Positions 11,185 through 23,509 of a DNA stretch of 64,000 bases are shown here, piece by piece; the stretch's first letter is position 1; every line of letters starts with the position of its first letter. The DNA is from Balaenoptera acutorostrata. Its lineage: Eukaryota; Chordata; Mammalia; Artiodactyla; Balaenopteridae. The stretch is from NCBI RefSeq assembly GCF_949987535.1, contig NC_080080.1, positions 62,145,006 to 62,209,005 on the forward strand, given 5' to 3'. A program made the translations under genes and the position numbers. The notes beneath the pieces were generated by a model. That model was not told where the DNA came from. It saw only the letters and a list, made by a program, of their open reading frames with translations, and made no database searches.

Positions 11185-12044
11185 ATTTAACACTTTTCTG
11201 GACACTGATATACAGTAGTGAACAAGAGACGTAAAGCTTATATTCTGGTGGGGAGACCAACAATGAAACACATATGAAAATATGGAAATATAAAGAAGCA
11301 AATACCCAGATAGTGATAAGTGCATTGAAAAGGAGAGTGAATGGGAAAGGCAGGCAATGTTAGAGTGCTGGTCAGAGACACCTCCTGAAAAGGTGGCAGT
11401 TGCAAGATGATGTGAATGATGAGAAGGTGTCAGCCACGCAAATGTTCAGGTGGAAATTTTCAAGGTAATGAGGATGGCAAATGTAAGGAAGGCAAATAGC
11501 GTCAAGTTGGGAGCGTTTATCCCAGGTGTCAATGGACAGTGGGTTGAAGAACAGTGATCCAGGGGTATGAGAGGGAGTCAGAAGGACTGTTGGTAGTCCT
11601 TCTGAATAAATTCCATTTACTCTGTTTGGAGTAAGAAACCACTGAAAGGTTTTAAGCAACTTTAAATTGTTGCCACATACAGACTTACAGGGAGATGTGA
11701 GACTAGATGTAACTAGAAAAATTCATGGAGGTATTAGGATATACACCTAACCCATACTTGAGATCAATACTTGCTGGAGGAGGCGATATATGAGTTTGAG
11801 TTTTGAAAGATTAACTATGGTTGGATAATTCAGGTGGGTAAACTGGCTGAAGAGGCAGAGCAGAAAGCAGCAAAGAGAGTGTAAAAAATTATCAGTCATT
11901 CTGGGGCAAAAGATGAGGTCCAGGAGTATAACCAGACGTACAGTCATGAATACTCTTCTGTATTACACAAAGATATTTGGACTTTATCCAAAACAGTAGA
12001 ACACTGGAAGGACCCAAGTACGGGTATAGCATGATTAAATTTGC
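11185..12044 (-). repeat. L2 LINE, part 1 (minus strand), interrupted by L1
   Basis: Minus-strand L2. The plus strand shows the reversed tail ('gtagtgaacaagagacgtaa', 'tattctggtggggagaccaa' near 11214-11260), then the 'gataagtgcattgaaaagg' block and a 'cctcctgaaaaggtggcagt' block, then 'aagaaaccactgaaaggttt' near 11634. It stops at 12044, where an L1 has inserted, and resumes after 12528. Confidence 0.65.
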
Positions 12045-12520
12045 CTATTAATTTATTTTATTATTATTTTTTATTTGATTTTATTATTTTTTTAGGGTTG
12101 GTATAAGTCATTCTTTTTTTTTTAACATTTTTATTGGATTATAATTGCTTTACAATGGTGTGTTAGTTTCTGCTTTATAACAAAGTGAATCAGCTATGCA
12201 TATACTTATATCCCCATATCTCCTCCCTCTTGCGTCTCCCTCCCACCCTCCCTATCCCACCCCTGTAGGTGGTCACAAAGCACAGAGCTGATCTCCCGGC
12301 GCTAAACTGAAGCATAGATGATTTACGATATTGTGTTAGTTTCTGTTGTTCAGCAAAGTGATTCAGTTATACACGTGTATGTCTATATTCTTTTTCAGAT
12401 TCTTTTCCATTATAGTTTATTACAAGATATTAAATATAGTTCCCTGTGCTATACAGTAGATCTTTGTTGGTTATCTCTTTTATATACAGTAGTTTGTATC
12501 TGCTAATCCCAAACTCCTAC
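12045..12520 (-). repeat. 5'-truncated L1 (3' UTR, minus strand) nested in L2
   Basis: Reverse complement of the L1 3' UTR family seen at 9348 ('tttacaatggtgtgttagtt', 'ttccctgtgctatacagtag'). It is flanked by an 8-bp duplication AAATTTGC at 12037-12044 and 12521-12528. Two A-tract complements occur: a T-run at about 12113-12123 next to the L1 3' end, and a T-rich stretch at 12045-12093. About 20 non-L1 bases separate them (about 12094-12112), which suggests a short 3' transduction. Confidence 0.8.
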
Positions 12521-12528
12521 AAATTTGC

Positions 12529-12860
12529 GTTTTAGAGTGAGCCCTCCTGATAGCCTGGGGAGGATGGACTGAGTGTGTTTGGCATGGAGAGTAGTTGCTT
12601 GAAAAGAGACAAGTGCTTAAAGCCATAAGCTCAGGCCACGGCTGTAGAGGTGGAAATATTAAACATCAGTGGAGAGAAACAGGAGATGTAGATGTCTAGA
12701 ATATTTTCCAGTTTTCTGGTGGTTGTTGGCATTTTCCAAGATAGAGAATACAGGAAGAGAAGGAAACATGAGTTGGATGAAAGAGAAAGAGGAGAGAAAG
12801 AGGCTATAAAAGGGTAAAGGGCTTACAGTATGAAAGAGAAGTCTTATTTGTAATAAAAAA
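12529..12860 (-). repeat. L2 LINE, part 2 (minus strand)
   Basis: Continuation of the L2 at 11185-12044 beyond the L1. It shows purine-rich L2-like minus-strand text ('tggcatggagagtagttgct', 'ttggatgaaagagaaagagg'). Similarity is weaker than in part 1. Confidence 0.45.
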
Positions 12861-13139
12861 TAAATTTCTAAGAGTGAATAATAGTATGGTAGTTGGAAAG
12901 TCACGCACACTAGAAGCTATTGAATTGTTTCTATCCACTTGGAATCTAAATATCTAAATAGTATAGTGTCAGGTACTTATAGTTATTGTATTTATTAAAA
13001 AAGCGATTATATCTCATTAACAACATTTACAGAGCTGCATATGAGGGTATTTTAATCAATAAACTAGTTGGCAAAGATTATACCTATTTGTTCAATATTA
13101 TAATATTAACTTATTTTATTTATAATCACATAGAAGATA

Positions 13140-13370
13140 GCTAGCATTTATTGAATGTATGACCTGTCAGACACTGTGCTAAGTAATTAATATATATTAT
13201 CTCATTTTATCTTAATCTTGTTGTAAGAACAAATATTATCCCCATCTATCATATAATGAAGCTGAAGTTCAGAGAGGTTGTGTAATTTGCCCTTGATCAC
13301 CAGCTAGTAAATGGCAGGGGCAGGAATCCTATCCTTATTGTGAACTATAGCACAGCACAACCTCTATCAC
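13140..13370 (-). repeat. MIR SINE (minus strand)
   Basis: Near-complete reverse MIR: 'cagacactgtgctaagtaat', 'atctcattttatcttaatct', 'agttcagagaggttgtgtaa', then 'ccagctagtaaatggcaggg' and 'caggaatcc'. Confidence 0.8.
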
Positions 13371-13554
13371 ATTGTTGTCAATGTAACGTGGTGATTCACT
13401 GAGCTGTCTTCTTGGGGCCTCTTATCATATGGCAGGATGATTTAAGGCAAGCTATTAGCTTTGGAATTTAAAAAGTAAACTTGCTTTTTCATTTTCAGCA
13501 AAATCAGCATTGTTTTAATTAAAGACCCTAACAAAAGCAAAAGTCTTCAGGACT

Positions 13555-13760
13555 GGCTTCTCTGGTGGAAAGGGCAAGGGTTTCGAAGTCAGCAGGTCTG
13601 GATTCAAATCCTGTTCATCTCTTATTGACGGGTTTATCTCAAACAAGTTTCTTTTCCTCTTAGAATTCACATCTACAAAATGAGGGCTCTACCCCACCCA
13701 CATCAGTACTGGTCACAGAGTAGGCCTTCAATAACCATTGTCACTACTTTTATAGATTAA
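13555..13760 (+). repeat. MIR SINE (plus strand)
   Basis: MIR in forward order: 'gaagtcagcaggtctggatt', 'caaatcctg', 'catctacaaaatgagggct', 'cagagtaggccttcaataac'. Confidence 0.75.
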
Positions 13761-13952
13761 GCACATTAACCATTGAGTTGGAAGCAGAAACATTAAACTG
13801 GCACTGTCTTCATCAAAAATGAAACTAGCATGCTGCTTGCAGAATTTTCCCTTTCCTCTCTGTTTAAATCAAGATAAAGCATTGTCTCTTTTCTGGTCTT
13901 GGTAACTTTGCCAGTCTTTTCCTTGGTCCTCCTCTCATGCTGTGAAAAACAA

Positions 13953-14273
13953 CTAAATTAATCCAGAGATGATGAGCCCAGGCCTTGAGAATCTTGGGGT
14001 GCCAGGGACTGGAATATGCCATCTGAGTGCGTTTGTCCCCATCTCCTTCTCACTTTCCACTTGGCTTTTTGCCCTTCTTTCCCATGTGTTGGCTGTTCTC
14101 ATTTCCAGATCAGAGTTGACCTTTTTTGTAAGGTTAAAAAAAGCGTTAAAAGCCTCTGCCTTTTTACTGTCATACATTATTAGCTTTCTCATCCCATCAA
14201 ATAAAAGAGCTGTGTTCTCCTTTATCCAGCTCTTGTGACTGATGTATTTAAAGAAGGACTTTTTCCCCTCCAT
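13953..14273 (-). repeat. CR1/L3-clade LINE fragment with a 106-codon open frame
   Basis: The minus strand is open for 106 codons and starts MEGKKSFFKYISHK, followed by WIKEN and, after a 'DSKKAEAFNAFF' block, diverged sequence. The pattern KK.FFKYI..K....EN ... D..KAE.(L/F)NAFF is typical of the linker between endonuclease and reverse transcriptase in CR1-clade LINE ORF2 (CR1, L3, L2). These lines have been inactive in placental mammals for a very long time. A frame this long without a stop in such an old element is unusual, but may be chance. No RT motifs follow. Confidence 0.6.
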
Positions 14274-14357
14274 TTTCCTATAGTTTACAAAAAAAAAAAT
14301 CTAACATCATGAATTAATTTAACACAGTAAAATAGCCCTTTATCTCCACACAGAACT

Positions 14358-14383
14358 CCCCCCGCCACCCCCGCCCCCGGCCC
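14358..14383 (-). other. G-quadruplex-type motif (C-rich on the plus strand)
   Basis: The plus strand has four C-runs of 6, 5, 5 and 3, separated by 4 (gcca), 1 and 2 bases. The minus strand therefore has four G-runs of at least three with short loops, the standard sequence rule for a G-quadruplex. It is isolated in AT-rich DNA. Confidence 0.7.
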
Positions 14384-14559
14384 ACTATAATTAAAAGTTA
14401 ACACAGAGTTGACTTTGAGTCAATTACCCTAAACATGCCAACATAAACACTAGAGCAGGATCTCTTTCATTGTCAAGTATGTACAATTTAAATATTTCAG
14501 TGTCTGTTGATGTATTGAGGAACCTACAGATGGCACAAAAGATATTACCATTGGATAAC

Positions 14560-14665
14560 ACATTTTTAAAAACTTTTTGTTTTGAGAAAACTGTAGATTC
14601 ACATGCAGTTTTGAGAGATAATGCAGAGAGATCCCATATACCCTTTATCTAATTTTCCACAAATA
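14560..14665 (-). repeat. Old L1 (L1M-type) 3' fragment
   Basis: Matches the minus-strand 3' text of old mammalian L1s: 'ttttgagaaaactgtagatt', 'cacatgcagttttgagagat', 'cagagagatcccatataccc'. Confidence 0.6.
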
Positions 14666-17600
14666 TTTTTAAATAAAGTCATTTCTATTTATGTGTGCCA
14701 CTGCGTAGTACTTTGGTAGGTCCAATATACTTGCTTTTGTCTGAAACCTGAAAAGAATTTCTTCAATGTCAATTCAGTTTTTGCCTTCTCAGCAGTCAGC
14801 CTCTCACAAATTTTCGTTTCTTTGTTCTCAGAGAGAATTCTTGGAAAAAACAATATTAAAAACTCTCAATATCAAAACACCAGAATTATTTACTATAAAT
14901 GCAATTTTAAAGTATCTAAAGCAGTTAAAATATTCAAATAAAGTACTTTACCCCCTCTAAAGTATCCATGTTACTTATTATGCAAAACATACAGAAAGTT
15001 CTCAAATACCATTGTATCACAATTGATACTCATACTGTAGCTTATTGTATGCATGTGCTTGCATGCAAGTTTGAGTGTGTGTGTGTGTTTGGTTACTTTA
15101 ATTTGTAGATCATAAATAGTGTGTGTGTTTAATGTGGTTGTCTCCGTTATTTTTATTGTGACATTTATTTTATTGAATTTTCTACAGGATTAGAAATCTC
15201 TCCATAGATGCAAATCTTTTGAGACAGACAAACTGAATGAAAGCTTTTTCAAGATAGAAGGGTTAAAAATCTCTTCAGAATTCTATAGCATTTTCCATGA
15301 TCTAATCATAGAACTAAATTATCATGGTGACAGCCTTCCATATCTGGTTCCTCTGAGTCTCTTTAAATTAATTCAACACCATTACAATTCTGGGAAGCTA
15401 GAGGCTGTGACTGAGAGTCCAATTAAAAACATAACATAATTTAACTATTGATAAAAAGATAATCTTAGAAAGTTCATTTTCATGGGAATTGTTAAAAACT
15501 TGATATATTCCACATGGGAATAACAATTTTATTTTACCTCAGGTAAGGAAAATAAATGGAAATAAATTCAATTGTAAGTACAACTAAAAAAATTGCTTCC
15601 CAAAATATAATTTTGGTTACTTAGACTAGTGTTCTTGAAGGTTGATAGGAAAAATTCATGCTTTTCTTTCTGAGTTAAAAGTGGCAAAACAACAAAACAA
15701 ACAGTAAGCCCTGACAGAACTTTAGCCCTCTGGGTTTAGCAAACCAAAACCACTGAACAGAAACTTCTCAGTTCAGATTGGAAAAAGCTATTAGATCAGT
15801 GAACAATGTTAGAGATGAATTTACGGAACACTTGAGTTCTTAGTCGTGTTAATAGTTGAATAGCATGTGCAATAATTTGGTCCAAGTATTAAAAAATGAC
15901 TCAATCTAACTAAATTAGGCAGACAGTAACTTACTTTCAGTTACAACCTTAGTCGAAGCACTAGTTTATAATCTTTATTAACTATTCTTTAAATTCTTAA
16001 CTACTGGGGTTACAAATTTCTGTGTTTTGACAGTAGATGTTGTCAGGAAAGGGTAGCTCTTTCCCATTTTCTCCATTTGACCTGGAGATGGCTGGCTGCC
16101 CTCTGGGCTCTGGCATAAAGACAGAGAAATGGAGAAAGGAGAAAACAGTCGTGGGAAGACCCACTAGGCTGAAGGGGAAAACTGTGCCAATGTTTTTTCT
16201 ATTTAAAAAGTATAACTTTTTGTTACTTTTGAATATCTCATGAAAAAGCTGTTTGTCCAAAAAATAACATGTAAACAAAAATAATGACTTGCTCAACATT
16301 CACAGTTTGTATTAATTTAGACCAATGTTTCTCATTATGATCTGTAAAAAGAGGGTTTGACAAGCAAGTGAATTGTGCCAACACCTGCAATAAGCTGTAT
16401 CTAGCAACACATATTTCCAAATATCCATTTTAAGCCTCCCCTCATTTTTACCTCTGCTCTACTCCACTTCAGCACTACCATCCTGATTCACCTCCCATCT
16501 TCATTTTCAAATTGTTAGCTCCAGGACAGCCTGAGTATTGAAGAAGCTGATCCAGATACTTAAGCCTATTGGAGTGTCCAGGCTGGTGGGCAAAAGGGCG
16601 ATACCCTAAAGCTAACACAGTTACTGGACTTGGTCTATCAGTCAGTAACAGAGTGCTGTAGAAGGAAGTTCCAGTAGAAACAAAACAAGAAGGCCAGACA
16701 GATAAGCAATTAGCAGCAGAGAAAGTCACAAACAAGGAAGGAAGATTCCAAACACTGGTCTAGTGTAGTGGCAGGGTTCCCATAGCTGAAATGAAGGTTC
16801 ACAAGAATAAAGCCATGTCATTCAGGACCTAGACAGACAGTTGCAGTAAATTCTTCTGTACTAAAGATGGGTGCAGAAGACTATCAGGTTATATGAAACT
16901 AGTGCATTTGTGGTGGACTTGAGCACAAGACCCTCTTATCCCAATGATGCACCTTAAGGTGAATACCTTAGGGAATACTCTAGAAGCCCTGAATGTTGCT
17001 CTAGGGTATTTTTGGTTGTTGACTTAATGGTAAGGTCAGTGGGCAAAGAAACTGAAACAATAAAAGAACTTTCTACCTCAAATTAGGATTGATCTGAAAA
17101 CTGGTGCATAACATCTACCATTGAGGGGAAGTATATTTCTTTGTGGAACACAGGATTTGGAAGACGATATTTATTGGGATGGGAGGAGAGTGAGAGGAAA
17201 GCTGACATTCAGGGTTTGCTATGAGAATCCAATGAGGTAATATTTTAGGGGGTTTTGTCAATTATAAATAATTATTTTAATGAGAGTTTATGGATACCTA
17301 TTGCCCTAATACTTCTACTAACTCTAGTTACTTAGGTCAATGAACTTAATACACAAAGATACATTATTGTCCAAGGTACACAAACTATAGAAGTATCAGT
17401 TTAACTTTGATATCCCATCCTTTTCCCCCTCTCACATACTAATCAGAAAATGCCAGATCCATTAACACCTTCTTGAAGCTTGTGAAATTGTGTGTTCTGC
17501 AGTGTCAATATTTCTTTTAAGGTTTTGCTACTCTTTCTGGAAATTCCCAACACTACTCTTAATTCTCCAGCACTCTTTTTTTTCATTATGTTCTTTGATT

Positions 17601-18159
17601 TGTACCTTTCACAACACTGGGCTACTGCATGTTTTTGCTTCTATTCCAAAGTTTGTCTTTTCTGATGCCCTGCTCCTGCCGCTGCAGGGATTTTGAATCT
17701 TTGCCTGTGTATCCCTCTCACTCCCTGTTCTCTCTCTGGACTCCTTCTTCTGCTCTCACCTGAAATGCAAATCCCATCCTCTCACTTTTAATGGTGTAGC
17801 TTTCACCTCCTTTAGTACTACTTCCTGAATCCCAGCTAAAACTACAGCCTGGTGTAGAGAATGATTCTGAAATTCCGTTCCAACATTTGCATGGTAGAGA
17901 GAGCAGCTTACCTTTTCTGCAAGCAGGGAAGATAGCAGAGGGAAAGCAATGGTTATTGTAATATTTTGGGTCCCAGAACTCTTTGGGATCTAGTTAAAAT
18001 TATTATGAACACTCAAGAAAGAAAGTGCATATACATACATATTATTTCTCATGTAACTTTGGAAGGTTTGCCCCTGAAGCCATGTATGAATCTACTCGTT
18101 TTGCCCAAAGGGATTTCTACCTCAGGTTAAGACTTTTCTTATAGAAAGGAAAAAGACAT
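14666..18159. other. Long stretch without a recognised gene
   Basis: About 3.5 kb with no gene. A short TG tract lies near 15075. Sequence at 16040-16200 is somewhat GC-richer and unique. Segment 17420-17860 has the pyrimidine-rich look of a plus-strand L2, but the match was too weak to call. Open frames are short. Confidence 0.4.
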
Positions 18160-18370
18160 TATGGGCTTTGTAGATAATACAAAATATTATAGGCTTTTGT
18201 AGACCTGAGTGCAAGTCCTGATTTTGACTGTAAATAAACATTTCACTGAGTTGAAGTTTCATCTTCTGTAAGATAAGATGAATGATATTTATTTTCTGAG
18301 TTTTTGAGGATTAGAGATAATTTGGTAATATCGTGGCATAAAGAAGTACTTCAATAAACATTATATCATT
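18160..18370 (+). repeat. MIR SINE (plus strand)
   Basis: Diverged MIR: 'tgagtgcaagtcctgatttt', 'catcttctgtaagataagat', 'ttgaggattagagataattt', 'aagtacttcaataaac'. Confidence 0.6.
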
Positions 18371-19263
18371 ATCAAAAACAATGCATCCCATCACTTTCTG
18401 ATGGAACATCAAGTTCCACAACAAGATAACAGTATTGCATGTGTAGTGAACTAAATTAATATTATATACAAGAAATTGCCTTGCTGACACCTTTTTCTCT
18501 TTATCTTTGAACTATGGGCTTTTGCTAATTTTTATTCATCATTACATCAATGCACATATGTGTTGGTTATGTAAATAATATTCAGTGTTGACTCAAGCCT
18601 TCTAATAAAGTTTTAAGTTCTTTCTTGCAAAACAGAAGGAGGATTTCTTAACTGAGTCTAAAGCAGAGAATTTCTGCGTGTAAATTTTGTTCTTTTAGGC
18701 TTTTAACTCTTAATTGCCGTTTATACATTAATTGAGAGTCATACAGATTTGGGTTCTAAACTTACAAATTAAGTGTCTTATGCTAATTTTTAAAGTTCAG
18801 ATATCATTCCTATTCCTAAATTGGCATCCAAAAGTGCTCAAGGATAAGATAACTGCCTACACACATTGAAAAGTTTTATTACATATAGGGAGTGAACGGG
18901 CTGAAACTCGTCTGGATTAGTGATGCTCAGATCTCAATAATCACGGTAACAGACCCAGATGTGTAAAGATTGTAAGCACACACTTCCTGACCTATGGTGG
19001 GAATACAGGAAAAAGAACAGTGAAGTTAATTTTCATCCACTTTGATACACACCCATATACTTCTGAGCTAGAAGGGAAAACAAAATTTTATTTTTAGCTG
19101 TTTATGCAGTTGGCCTATTCACTTTACCATTCCCTCACAAGCACCTTTTATAGACCAGTGTCTGTGTTTGACCCTAGAGATATAAAGGTCTATAATACAT
19201 GGGTATCATCTTCAAAGATGACATGGAGAGTGAGTCCTTGACCTTTGTTTAATGGAAGACTGC
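18371..19263. other. No gene recognised
   Basis: AT-rich unique sequence. No repeat family or coding signal that I could name. Confidence 0.4.
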
Positions 19264-19525
19264 AAATCATAGTATTTAAGCATACCGGCTCTACTATCTG
19301 ACAGACCCATGTTGGCATCCTGCCTCGGAAACTTACTGTCATGCCTGCTTAGCCAAATTACCAACACCCTCAAGAGGCTCAATGATCTTACCTGTAAAGT
19401 GTGGGGATGCTATCTAAATTGAAAGATTGTTGCAGGGATTAAGTAGAGGTACTAATGTATATGGTGTGCTTAGCCAAATGGCTGGCACATACTAGTTACT
19501 CAATAAACAATGGTTATAATTATTG
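19264..19525 (+). repeat. MIR SINE (plus strand)
   Basis: Near-full MIR: 'accggctctactatctgaca', 'acttactgtcatgcctgctt', 'tgatcttacctgtaaagtgt', 'gctggcacatactagttact', 'caataaacaatggttataat'. Confidence 0.8.
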
Positions 19526-19819
19526 CATCCTTACCACCTTAACTCCAGTAACTGACACAGCTTCACAGTGATGCTATGGTAGTCTGTGGGGTTTTATTTT
19601 ATTGCTAAGTGAGTAGCCCAGGTATGAGCTCTCAGGCATCTGCTAATTGATAAATGCTATTAAAAACCAGCAAACTTATCATGTCAACCAAATGATCAGC
19701 TGCTTACAAAGAATCTCATCAGGTATGCTTTACTAGATATTTTCTGTCAGTAATCTAAGTCTGAGGCATTTCAATTAAAAGGATCCATTTTGCATTTTTC
19801 AATCCTATATCAAGAATAG

Positions 19820-20081
19820 CGGGCTTCCCTGGCGGCGCAGTGGTTGAGAATCTGCCTGCCAATGCAGGGGACACGGGTTCGAGCCCTGGTCTGGGAAGAT
19901 CCCACATGCCGCGGAACAACTAGCCCCGTGAGCCACAACTACTGAGCCTGCGCGTCTGGAGCCTGTGGTCCGCAACGAGAGGCCGCGATAGTGAGAGGCC
20001 CGCGCACCGCCATGAAGAGTGGCCCCCGCTTGCTGCAACTAGAGAAAGCCCTCGCACAGAAACGAAGACCCAACACAGCCA

Positions 20082-20112
<31 letters not shown>

Positions 20113-20163
20113 AATTTAAAGGAAAAAAAAAGCTCCCTCTTTCACATGATTTAAAAAAAAAAA
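19820..20163 (+). repeat. CHR-type tRNA-derived SINE (copy C) with a two-part A-rich tail
   Basis: Full SINE head to (AAAT)n tail (19821-20115). After the tail come an A-run, about 22 unique bases near 20131-20152, and a second A-run. The duplication AAGAATAG at 19812-19819 and 20164-20171 encloses all of it, which suggests the unique bases moved with the SINE. The duplication is short, so this is not certain. Confidence 0.85.
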
Positions 20164-20171
20164 AAGAATAG

Positions 20172-21842
20172 GTACTACACAGAGAAAATTCAAAATTAAT
20201 TTTAAATAAATTTTGCACAGTGTTTTGTTATCATAAGCTCTAGAAGAAATCTACAGCCTACATTTTATTGTAAAATGTATTCAACTGTTTCTGTTTCACG
20301 AAACTACTGATTTATACTTATATGTATATACACGTACATGCATACACACATACACAGGTATACATTTATCAATCAAGTGCCAAAAAATCTCAAAAAGATA
20401 TCTTATTAGATATTAAATATAAAGTTTTATTAGTCAATACATCATTTTCTTGGCTAGGCATTAGCACAGCTATGGGGAAAATTGCATAATGTCTGCAAGT
20501 TTTTTCTCACTATAGACTTTCTAATGATGGTAAATGAACACAAAATAATCCAAAAACTCAATTTGAAAATACTTCTTACTTCAGTTACCTGTCAGGAGCA
20601 ATAGATCCAAAATGAGAACTCCTGATTTCACCAAATTGTTATTAAAAATAAATTGTCCTATTTTCTGCTGTATTACCTTAATCAAATAATGTTACAAACT
20701 AGTGTTGCATGATTCAACGTGCATTATATAAAAATATGTAAAATGTAAGTGACCAATTCCCTGTTTAAACCTTAATATTTGTGTACTTTTTGTGATACCT
20801 TGTCCAATAAACCCTTAAGTCCTGGAGTGCGTTGGTAGACACAATTCCATTTTTTTTATACATGTAATGTGATCTTTTAAAAACATTATTATTATAAAAC
20901 CACAGTGCTTTTCCTTCTTCTGCTGTCGACTCTAAAGTTATTGGTAATTTCTTGACTATTTCCACGACACCTGACAAATATGTCTGAGTATTTCCATAAT
21001 GTCTATCAGAGTGATATCTAGGTGCTCTGAAAGAAGTATTAAACTAAAACCGTGGTGAATGAAGGATAGAGTACAGCTCATTTGTTTCCACAACTCTGTT
21101 GGAGCTATTCAAGTCGTTATGGGTTAGAGAAAACTGTATAGGGTCAGTGCTTTTAGTTTATAATTGCCGTTTGTCTAGAAAAGCGAGAAGGTTGCTACTT
21201 CACTGTTGTGGTTCTAAGGTTTAGAAAGAGTTTTAACATTTGTGAATTTTTTAATAGGTAGTTCAAAATTTGATGTTTTAATTTTTAAAATTTCTAACAT
21301 TAATTCATTCCCAGGTCTACCTTATGATACACAGGGTTTGCTAATGGAAGGATGGTGATAAAGGCAGGATTCAAATTTAAAATAAAGTCATGTTAATGAA
21401 GAAAGTTTAATAAACTGGATTGTCCAGTCTAGGCATATAAATATTAAAAATTTAAAAAACCAGTAATAGTTGCTAAGCCTATAAATATTTATTTATTTGG
21501 AATTGTTCTGGGGCTGTAAGCTTAAGCTACCTTTGAATTTGTTTAAGCCGACTCTGCAGCATGCTTACCATAGTATGACAGAGGGAAAAAAATCAAGTAA
21601 AATTGGACTTACAGTTTACATCAGCATGAGGAAGTTGAGTTTGATATAAAACAGAACTTCTAATAGTGAAGTTTATTAAGAATTAAAAAGTATTGGCAAA
21701 GGATAAGAGAAAGTCCAGGGCTGAGAAGGTAGGAACTTAGCATTTAAGGTTGGGGAGAGAAAGAGCTAGTGAAGGAGACCAAGAATTGTTTATGAGGGTG
21801 GTGAATACCAGGAGTTTTGGGGGGTCATGGAAGCCAAGAGAA
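20172..21842. other. No gene recognised
   Basis: AT-rich unique sequence, including a short TA/CA-rich stretch at 20315-20365. No coding signal or repeat family that I recognise. Confidence 0.4.
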
Positions 21843-21848
21843 GAAAGT

Positions 21849-22130
21849 TTTTTTTTTTTTTTTAATTTTTATTTTATTTATTTTTTTATTTTTGGCTGCA
21901 TTGGGTCTTTGTTGCTGTGTGCAGGCTTCCTCTAGTTGTGGTGTGCGGGCTTCCCACTGCAGTGGCTTCTCTTGTTGCAGAGCACGGGCTCTAGGCGCCC
22001 AGGCTTCAGCAGTTGTGGCACACAGGCTTAGTTGCTCCGCAGCATGTGGGATCTTCCCGGACCAGGGCTCGAACCCATGTCCCCTGCATTGGCAGGCAGA
22101 TTCTTAACCACTGAGCCACCAGGGAAGCCT
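21849..22130 (-). repeat. Older CHR-related SINE (copy G)
   Basis: Reverse-oriented tRNA-derived SINE whose body differs from the other six ('ttgctgtgtgcaggcttcct', 'gtggtgtgcgggcttcccac', 'gctctaggcgcccaggcttc'). It belongs to a different and probably older subfamily. It has a T-rich tail complement at 21849 and the head complement ending 'ccaccagggaagcc'. A probable short duplication GAAAGT lies at 21843-21848 and 22131-22136. Confidence 0.88.
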
Positions 22131-22136
22131 GAAAGT

Positions 22137-23509
22137 ATTTTTTAAATGAGGGAAAAATCAGTTTAGTCAGATTGAATAAGATGAGAACCAAAGAGCTATT
22201 GGATCTGACAATTTGAAAGTGATGGAAAATCTTGATAAATGTCATTTCAGTGAAGCCAGGGGCAAATAAATTTGATATAGGAAGTAAAAATAGTTAAGAT
22301 ATAGATAAGGCAAGATAATAGACAAGGCGAATAAGTTAGATAGATATAGTAGGTAAGAAGAGATAGAAAAGAAAATGGGAGGAAAAGAAATGGAGACATT
22401 ATACTTAGTCCAATACTTCCAGAAGTTTCTGCAAAGAGAGCAATAATATAGTTGAGTGTTTGCTGGAAAGAGATGTCGTGTTAAACGAGTGTTGATTCTT
22501 AAGGGAAAATCCTAAAGCAGGATAGCATGCGGATGTGAATCCAGTAGAAATGGAGGAAATTATAATAACTGCACGATCAAAATGATGAATAGGGCTAAAG
22601 GGATAATCAGCAAGATACAAGGAGTATAGATGAACATTGGTTTGTAGCTTTGATTTAGGAGACTGAAGGACTTTAAGCTGCTACTACTTTCTCAAAGAAA
22701 TATGAGATGATGTCAATAGTTAAGTCTGAGGGATGGAAGAATTTATGTGAGGTTTGAGAAAAAAAAAGATAAGGTATGAAAGAGTCACGGTGGGGAGTTT
22801 AAAAACTAGCCACATAGAGAAACCCAATACGATTATGTGGAAAAACTAAGCATCCAGTTGAGGTTTTGATAATGAATCTACAGCAAACTAGTCAGCTTGG
22901 GTGGTTTACTCCAAAGAACTTCAGCTACTCTGCTGCCAGCACTCAAGAAAAGGGTATGGTTCATCTAGTGTTGGGATCTGCCAGGGGAACACTACAAAAA
23001 GAAGGGAAAAGGAATTGAAGATATTTTGAGGGAATGATTAAATGACAGAGCATGCATTCTCTACTGGACAATGAGACTAAAGATAAGCGTGGACTTCTAG
23101 ATGGTGAAATAGAGGTAGGGTAAACAAGTTGAGGTTCAAAAAAATAAAACACTAGGGTCTTTAGAACAAGTTAATGTATGATTGCGTGTAGCGACACAGT
23201 GAAATGTTTAATACTGAGGTTTCAACAGAGAGACAATTTCCAGTGATGATAATGCGTAGATGTGCCCATGGCAGTGAACGACTGAGATGGAGGGAGAAGA
23301 TTATCACTGGAGTTGAGGAGGTCAAGAACTCAGCGGCCAGAATGTAGGAATGGATGGTAACATGGAGGTTCAGGTGTTGGGTCAATGCTGTATTGTGCTT
23401 GCTCTTCCTAAATACTTATGTGATCTTAGGATGCATTAATGAAGGTATAGTGAGTAGAACAAGGGAGATAGCTATGCTCTGAGGAACACTGGCGAGCTTT
23501 TACTTAAGT
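22137..23509. other. No gene; purine-rich old-repeat-like sequence
   Basis: The plus strand is purine-rich with recurring 'gatagataag', 'gagatag' and 'gaagg' text, the look of a decayed minus-strand L2. It runs up to the hairpin at 23510. I could not align it confidently and see no coding region. Confidence 0.3.
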
